Source of the DNA: Adenanthera pavonina
Lineage: Eukaryota > Streptophyta > Magnoliopsida > Fabales > Fabaceae
Assembly: GCA_026686845.1 (NCBI GenBank)
Contig: JAIVEN010000012.1
Coordinates: 15,564,501 to 15,628,500, forward strand
Direction of reading: 5' to 3'
Length of the DNA: 64,000 nucleotides
Shown: positions 58,205 through 64,000 of the stretch, in pieces
How the letters are laid out: each line of letters opens with the position of its first letter
Numbering within the stretch: the stretch's first letter is position 1
Program-made: the position numbers and the translations under genes
The notes under the pieces: model-generated
What the model saw: the letters and a program-made list of their open reading frames with translations, nothing else
What the model was told of the DNA's origin: nothing
The model's database searches: none

Positions 58205-60278
58205 TTAAAGGCCTGTTTGATTGTATTTTTTATTTTTATGTTTTCAAAATAGTTTTGTAGAAGTATTTTGTAGAATAGGTTCCTAAAACAAACCTGTTTG
58301 ATTCAATATTTTGAAAATTATTTTTAAAAACAAAAAAATAAAAAAATCGTTCAAGAAAATTGTTCTGAGAACATATTTTGAGAATAAAAAAATAGAAAAT
58401 TTGTTTGATTCACTTGTGCTATGAAATATTTTTTACAATAATTGAAACTTTTTTTACTATGATTTAATAGACTAATTTACTATAATATAATAAATTAATT
58501 TATTAATAAAATTTTAACAAAATTAATAAATAACATATATTTACTATAATACAATAGACTAATTTAATAATAAAATTTTGTAAGGCAAGTCTTAAGTGAG
58601 GTGTTCGAAGGTTGTAGTGGGTGAAATATGCTGCAAGTTTTTGCTAGCGTACTAAATTATCCTTCATATCTCATCTCTTCAGCTCCATTTGTAAACCCAA
58701 TACATATTCCTTAACTATAATAATTGATTTGACCAATTTATTTTATCCACCTTAGCTAATAATCTTTTCTAAACCTTGAGATAAGAGTAATGAAATTTAT
58801 CAAGATGTGAGACCCTTTACATTTGTGAGTTATGCAAAACTCATGGCTTAGCTATTATATTCACTGAAATCATCACTAAAGAATGGGACATCAATGTGAA
58901 AGAATAACAAAGGTTATCGTATACAAGTATGCAACTAACAATGGGACCTTCATCTAAAGGCAAGAAAATTACAAATAATAGGAGCAAAACCTAACAACAA
59001 AACAATAAAGAAGTGTCAAATAACAATGAATTTCATAAATATACACAGTCATGATCTGGTGCTATAGCTTTAAAACGTGGTGATCAGGTAATGTATACAT
59101 AGGTGTGAAGGAATATGAGTTTGTCATCCCACAGCTTGTAAGATACAGAAGCTGCTAATTCATGTATGAAATAGTCAATGCTTGGTCAATGCTTCGGAAG
59201 AGCTTATTGCCAAGGAACAAATTTGCAATTTGTTCTCAGTTGGCACCGTATGTGAAAAAGAATGATGCCATTCCCTCAAAATTCAATCCCTTGAGATAAT
59301 CAGATCAATGTGACCTCCAAAAAAATCCTTTTAAGTTCTGAAAACCAAATGTATGTCTTCTAACTAGAAGGAAAAGGGAAAAAATGAAGTAATTCAAATT
59401 CTAGATAAATGCAGTCAGCAATAAGGCATGGTCAAAGTTATAGGTAAGAGAAACAACCATCAAATTCTTTAAATAGATCAAGTTGCTAATGAAGATCTTG
59501 TAGCTTTAAAATATAATGATCAAGTGTAGCTTTAGATCAAGGGGAAAAAACATTAAATGAACAGCAACCAAGATCAATAATAGCAACAAGAGATACTACA
59601 AAAGAACAGCAACCATTAATTTAATTTCGACCTATTTGAGAAACCCAAACCATCATGGGCCATTTCAAATCCAAACTAAACACCAACCTGTCATAGGCCA
59701 TTTCAAACCCAACCATTCTTAGTGTAGCAATCAATACTATGATAATAATCATAAGTTAATATAAAAGAACTTGGATAGAAAATTTAAGGAGTCAAATCCA
59801 TGAAGTTGAAGCAATGCATGTGAATCATTAACAACAACTTCATAGCTTATAATGAGTTGAAAAGCATATGTTAGTTATTGGGGTAAGGTTCCTTATTCAA
59901 TAAATGAATTAGTCTATAAGACCACTTGAATAGAAATTCTATAAAGGTTACTAGAATTACCTGAATTCTTTCACATAAATAAATGAACCTTTATAGCCAA
60001 TTTTATCAGTTCTCCTCTCACTTCAATTAATCCATAAACATTGAAGGATGAACTACCAAGATTCTTTGATTGCCATTACAGTCTTGAAACAACTTCGTTT
60101 TTGTGGCATGGCATATACTTTCACAAAGCTAAAGGCAGAGAAGCCTCAGGAAATCAACAAGTATGTTTCTTAATGTCCACAAATCTTAGAAATTAGCTCA
60201 TGAAAGATTGTTGCTACCCATTCTTTAAAATTGACAACAAACAAATCAGGTAAATAACTGTCCCCAATACCATCACCT
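58205..60278. other. Noncoding AT-rich DNA, no gene seen
   Basis: 58208-58440 carries repeated TGTTTGATT phrases like the end of a small DNA transposon, without a confirmed partner. 58600-60278 is ordinary-looking unique DNA with no frame or domain that I can recognise; intron-containing remnants of a gene cannot be excluded. Confidence 0.4.
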
Positions 60279-62291
60279 TGTAATGCCTGATGTGAACACT
60301 TCATTTTGTCCGGACATTTTACAAAAAATGACAAAAAAAAATTAAAATAAAATAAAATAAATAATAAATGATAATAATAACGTAAATAAAAAAAAAGAAA
60401 GGGGGAAGAAAGGAAATAAAATAAAATAAAAATAAAAGTATAAAAAAAAGAGAGAGAAAAACTAAAACAAATTAGAAAAAAAAACTAAACCAAAACAAAA
60501 AAAAGGAGTGTTTTGGGCTGAGATGCTGAATGCATTCAGCATCTGAGCCCAAGAAGTCGCAAGCCCAATTGTGGGCTTGTGAACTTGGGGCAAGGGCGTA
60601 GCCCTGAAATGGTGAGGGGAGCTGGCACCCGAAAAGAAGCAGGCAGAGGGAACCAAGGACTGAAAAGAAGATGAGGAGAGGAGAGAGCAGACGAATTGGA
60701 AAAGAGACGAGGAGCAGAGAAAGAAAAGAGAAAAAGTAGAGAGGGAGTCAGGGAGAGCAGCCCGAGCACAGAAGACTAGAAGCCGAGAGACCGAGGCGTG
60801 CACAAAACCAGACAAAGACAGAGGCAGCCACAGGGAAACTGAAAAGTAGAAGGAAAAGAGAGGCAAGCACAGGAGCAGCCGCGAAAGCAGAGGAAGCCAA
60901 ACTGGAGCACATAAGCACGCAAGGAAACGTGCACGAAAGAAGAAGACAGAAGGAGTGAGGAAGGCACGATGAAGACGAAGGGAGGCCGAACCCGATGGGG
61001 AAAAAAGGAAGGGAACACCGCGAGAAAAAGGGGAGACCGGAGCACTCGTGAAAAAAACAGAGGGGGCCAGGTCACTGGGACCGAGAGCAAAACAGGAAGA
61101 TCTTCGGGAAAGAGAGGGAGAGACCCGAGGCCGAGGGATTTGGGTACCGCGTGGAACAAAGAGGCCGAGAATGTGAGGCCGAAAACTTGGAGGGAAGGAC
61201 GATCTGCAAGGTTTTGGGATTACTAACCGGTAACTTTTGCTTTAAAATTCCGGCTTTGAACTGAGATTTTGCTCCTTTTCCTTGTTGCTTCCTCATCATC
61301 TTCCCTTTTCCTTCACTGTAAAGTCTATTGATTAATTTTGTCTCGTGACTTTGTCATGCAAGTTGTTTCGGTACTCTATCTTTGTAGGAGATTAGCATCA
61401 AACTGTGTTCGGCAGGTTCTGTAGATGAGCTGTGTTCCCTTAGGATAAATGCAAAATGTTCTGTGATTCTGTATGTTGTCCTTTCATGGGTGATAGAATT
61501 AATTCTCTGATTGTTTCAAGATACGGGTTTGGTTTTCTCAATTGGTTTTCTTAAGTGATCTCCTTAAATTGCGAATTGCAAATTATGATTACCGTGGCCT
61601 TGTAAAATTTCTTTCTGAGTCTTTGGAAATCTGGAAATGCCTGTGTAATTGTGAGAGGTAATAGAAAAATGTGTTGTGAATCCGATTCTATCACAAGTTA
61701 CAGAGATGTTTCGAAATAGCTTTCAGTGAGTTATGATGATCATCAGGATGTGCTTAGGAAACCGCTGTGTGGTAGCTGGGTCTTATTATTTCTAGTCTAA
61801 GATCATCACTTACAATATATGTACCTTGAGTAGTATTAAGCAATAGGTTAGAACCAGTTAAATAAGGCAAACAAGATGATTCTTTCCTGACTATGGTTTT
61901 TGGATTTTCCTGTGTCCTCCCATGTATATTCTAATTTTCAGTTCAATGGCCTCAAATGGACTATGTCTCACATGAAGATTTTTTTTTATTATTATTTTTA
62001 TTTTGGTCAAAAATGAAAATAGAGGTAAAAGTTTCGCTTCATTTTTAATACTATTCCAAGTAAAAAAAAATAAAAAATTAAAAAATTAATAACAATAATA
62101 ATATTAAATAAAATAAAAGGATTCTTAAACGTGTGTTTTTCACAATTCTAAGCAAGGATGTATGCATAATTCATAAATAACAAATAATAAAGATGCAAAT
62201 AGTTTTTTTAAGAGTAAATAAATAAATAAATAAGTAATGTGTATATGTTAAGCGTAGCAATCCCTTTTGCGAGTACTATTAACACCGCGGG
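60279..62291 (+). mobile_element. LTR-type noncoding segment with purine-rich leader
   Basis: It begins TGTAATGCCTGATGTGAACA. A strongly purine-rich block (60440-61200) follows, then mixed sequence and an AT-rich stretch (62040-62260). The TGTAATGCC start and the layout recall the 15-kb solo LTR (TGTAATGCCCC), but base-level similarity beyond that is not evident by eye. Long minus-strand frames over the purine block are compositional artefacts. Confidence 0.4.
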
Positions 62292-64000
62292 TGTCGCACC
62301 CGGAAAAATGTGACGTGAGGAAAAAAGAGAACAAATCTGGTTTTCGAATGAAAACCGACTTATGAGGAGTCGCCACCAAAATTTTAAGGAAACATCTTGG
62401 GAAACTGAATTGCAGAGGAAAATGATGGTCTGCGTAATCAAAGTTGGATTCGGGAGTCGATTGTGTATGGGGAAGGTGTTAGGCACCTCACAACACTCGT
62501 TCCTAGGTACGGTTACCTTACATTGATTGGGTAAATTAATATGGCTTAAAAATATATTTTGGTTTTCTTTTTATCATCCATATGCGAGAATAAGGGTAGA
62601 GAAGAAATTAAGAAATTTTGAGAAATTTGGAAAATAAAAATAAGAAAATAAATCACATTAGAAATTAAGAAGATTTAAAAAAAGAAAAGAAATTGGAAAA
62701 ATAAGTTGGAAAATATATATTAAATTAAGGGAAAAACACCAAATAAATCAGAAAATATTTATTTATTTATAAAGGCGGACTTGACCCAGGATCAGAGCCT
62801 GGGGCCTTCATACCCTACGATAGGGATCAAAGTCCACGTAGTTCGGGGCTAGAAATGCGTGTATGTTGGTTGATATTTTTTAATTTTATAATAAGAGAAA
62901 GTTAATGGAAAATAATTTACTTCTTTACAAACAAAACAATTTTCTGAGATTGAGTTGGTGTGTTTTAGTTTGCAAAAAGATAATTTAATTCCGCTTACTT
63001 ACTCTCATTTATTTTGTTCAAAAATGTTTTATTTTATTATTATATTTTTTTTAAAAAAATGCGTTTATTTGATTTTCTTGAAAAAACATCATATTTTGTA
63101 CTTTTGAAATTTTTCTTTAAAAGGGAAAACCGATCCACCTGTTACAGACTCGCGGTCATATCCCATATATCGATTTCTTAATTACCTGTAGAAGTTCTAA
63201 ACCTTACGGTATAAGGACTTTATTATAATTTTAAGGCGATATTTTGAAAGGTACTAAAATATAATTATATTCTTAAAAGAAAGTCCAACTAGTATATTTG
63301 CGTAGATTCGCAATCTCACGTGACGACATGGTTAACCAAAATACCTGCGTGGATTCTGGAAACCTCACGTGGTATGGTTACCCAATTGGTTATTATATTA
63401 TCTTTTATTTTTTATTTTTATTATTTTTTAGTAAAATCGCTAAATATCGTTACTTTACTTAAAACGTTTTGAAATACATAAAAGTTTACGCAATTCATTT
63501 ATTTTCACATAAAATAAGATGGAAAGGTCATTGAGACCTATTATTATAATTAAACATTGTTAATACGCTCATACAGCCCCGTAGGCTCATACGGTGTAAT
63601 TATTTTAAGAGTCTGCGAAGACTCACAAGCCTTCGTGACAAAAATAAGAACTCATCAATTTATGGAACCATTTAAAAGCTCATATGACTGACTCAATTAG
63701 CCCCGAATTGCTTTATATGATGCACATGCCTCAACACAAAAAGCCAAGACTTTGTGACTATAAAGAAATAAATGGGCCCGAAAGGAAAAGCCCAAATTAT
63801 ACTCCTCCTCACTTTATTTCATTTATGACCCACATTGGACAGCAGAAACATTTCCTTTAGATGGGCCCATGCTTCAACGCAAAAGCCCAGACTTTGTAAA
63901 TTATAATGGGCCCGAAAAGAAAAAAAGAAAAAAAAAAACCAACTATACTCCTTCTTACATTGTTTCATTTAAGAGACACATCTGGTAAGTGGGCCTAAAA
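62292..64000 (+). mobile_element. LTR-type fragment running off the window
   Basis: It starts TGTCGCACCCGG and contains GGAGTCGCCACCAAAATTTT and AAGGTGTTAGGCACCTCAC, then GGACTTGACCC near 62777. This is the direct-orientation relative of 45239-44450. No protein domain appears before the window ends, so the element's class is uncertain; long-LTR Ty3/gypsy is most likely. At 63300-63380 the phrase TGCGTGGATTC-GGAAACCTCACGTG is a diverged repeat of GCGTAGATTCGCAATCTCACGTG. Confidence 0.5.

Noticed and set aside
60462..61159. Two minus-strand frames of 127-134 codons, apparently membrane-like
   Set aside because: They are complements of the purine-rich leader; the hydrophobicity is a base-composition artefact.

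Overview
This is a repeat-rich stretch of a plant nuclear genome, most likely a eudicot. The evidence is GT-AG introns, a plant scramblase-related gene, SAUR auxin-response genes, a receptor-like protein (RLP) relic, plant retrotransposon lineages and AT-rich DNA full of MITEs and (AT)n tracts. The sequence alone does not fix the species. There is no sign of a bacterial, organellar or viral genome, no CRISPR array, and no tRNA or rRNA gene that I could support.

0-25 kb is the gene-bearing part. It starts with the last seven exons of a phospholipid scramblase-related gene (157-4039, 5' end outside the window). A multiply broken RLP pseudogene follows (8884-11296). Three SAUR loci lie on the minus strand: a dead copy at 12999-13477, an intact one at 17783-18226 and another dead copy at 24570-24997. 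The first two are members of one segmental duplication. Small DNA transposons sit between the genes: a Tourist-like MITE with TTA target-site duplication (TSD), two non-autonomous hAT elements with 8-bp TSDs, a Stowaway-like MITE and a foldback element. A 2.3-kb solo LTR with a perfect 5-bp TSD separates the first two SAUR copies.

25-42 kb is a nest of retroelements. A minus-strand L1-type LINE is split inside its reverse transcriptase by a 3.3-kb solo LTR (TSD CATCC). Next to it is an 11.3-kb Ty1/copia element of the SIRE/Maximus type, with long LTRs, a PBS, gag-pol, a second env-like reading frame and a PPT. Its coding frame is preserved along gag-pol and the env-like frame, but it carries 14 premature stops, has lost the protease active site, and shows changed catalytic residues in integrase, reverse transcriptase and probably RNase H.

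42-64 kb has no intact host gene that I can recognise. It holds fragments of several Ty3/gypsy-type LTR elements in both orientations, one with a conspicuous 311-bp direct duplication. It also contains a Stowaway-like MITE, a degenerate minisatellite, a second LTR of the family seen at 27 kb, a 5'-truncated LINE with RNase H, and a gypsy gag relic with its PBS and LTR edge. A further LTR-type sequence runs off the right end.

Only two genes look functional: the scramblase-related gene (partial here) and the SAUR at 17.8-18.2 kb. No obviously new biological system was found. The observations most worth following up are the decay pattern of the SIRE-like element, the inverted modules shared by its LTR and spacer, the SAUR duplication history, and the retroelement junctions that lack matching flanks.
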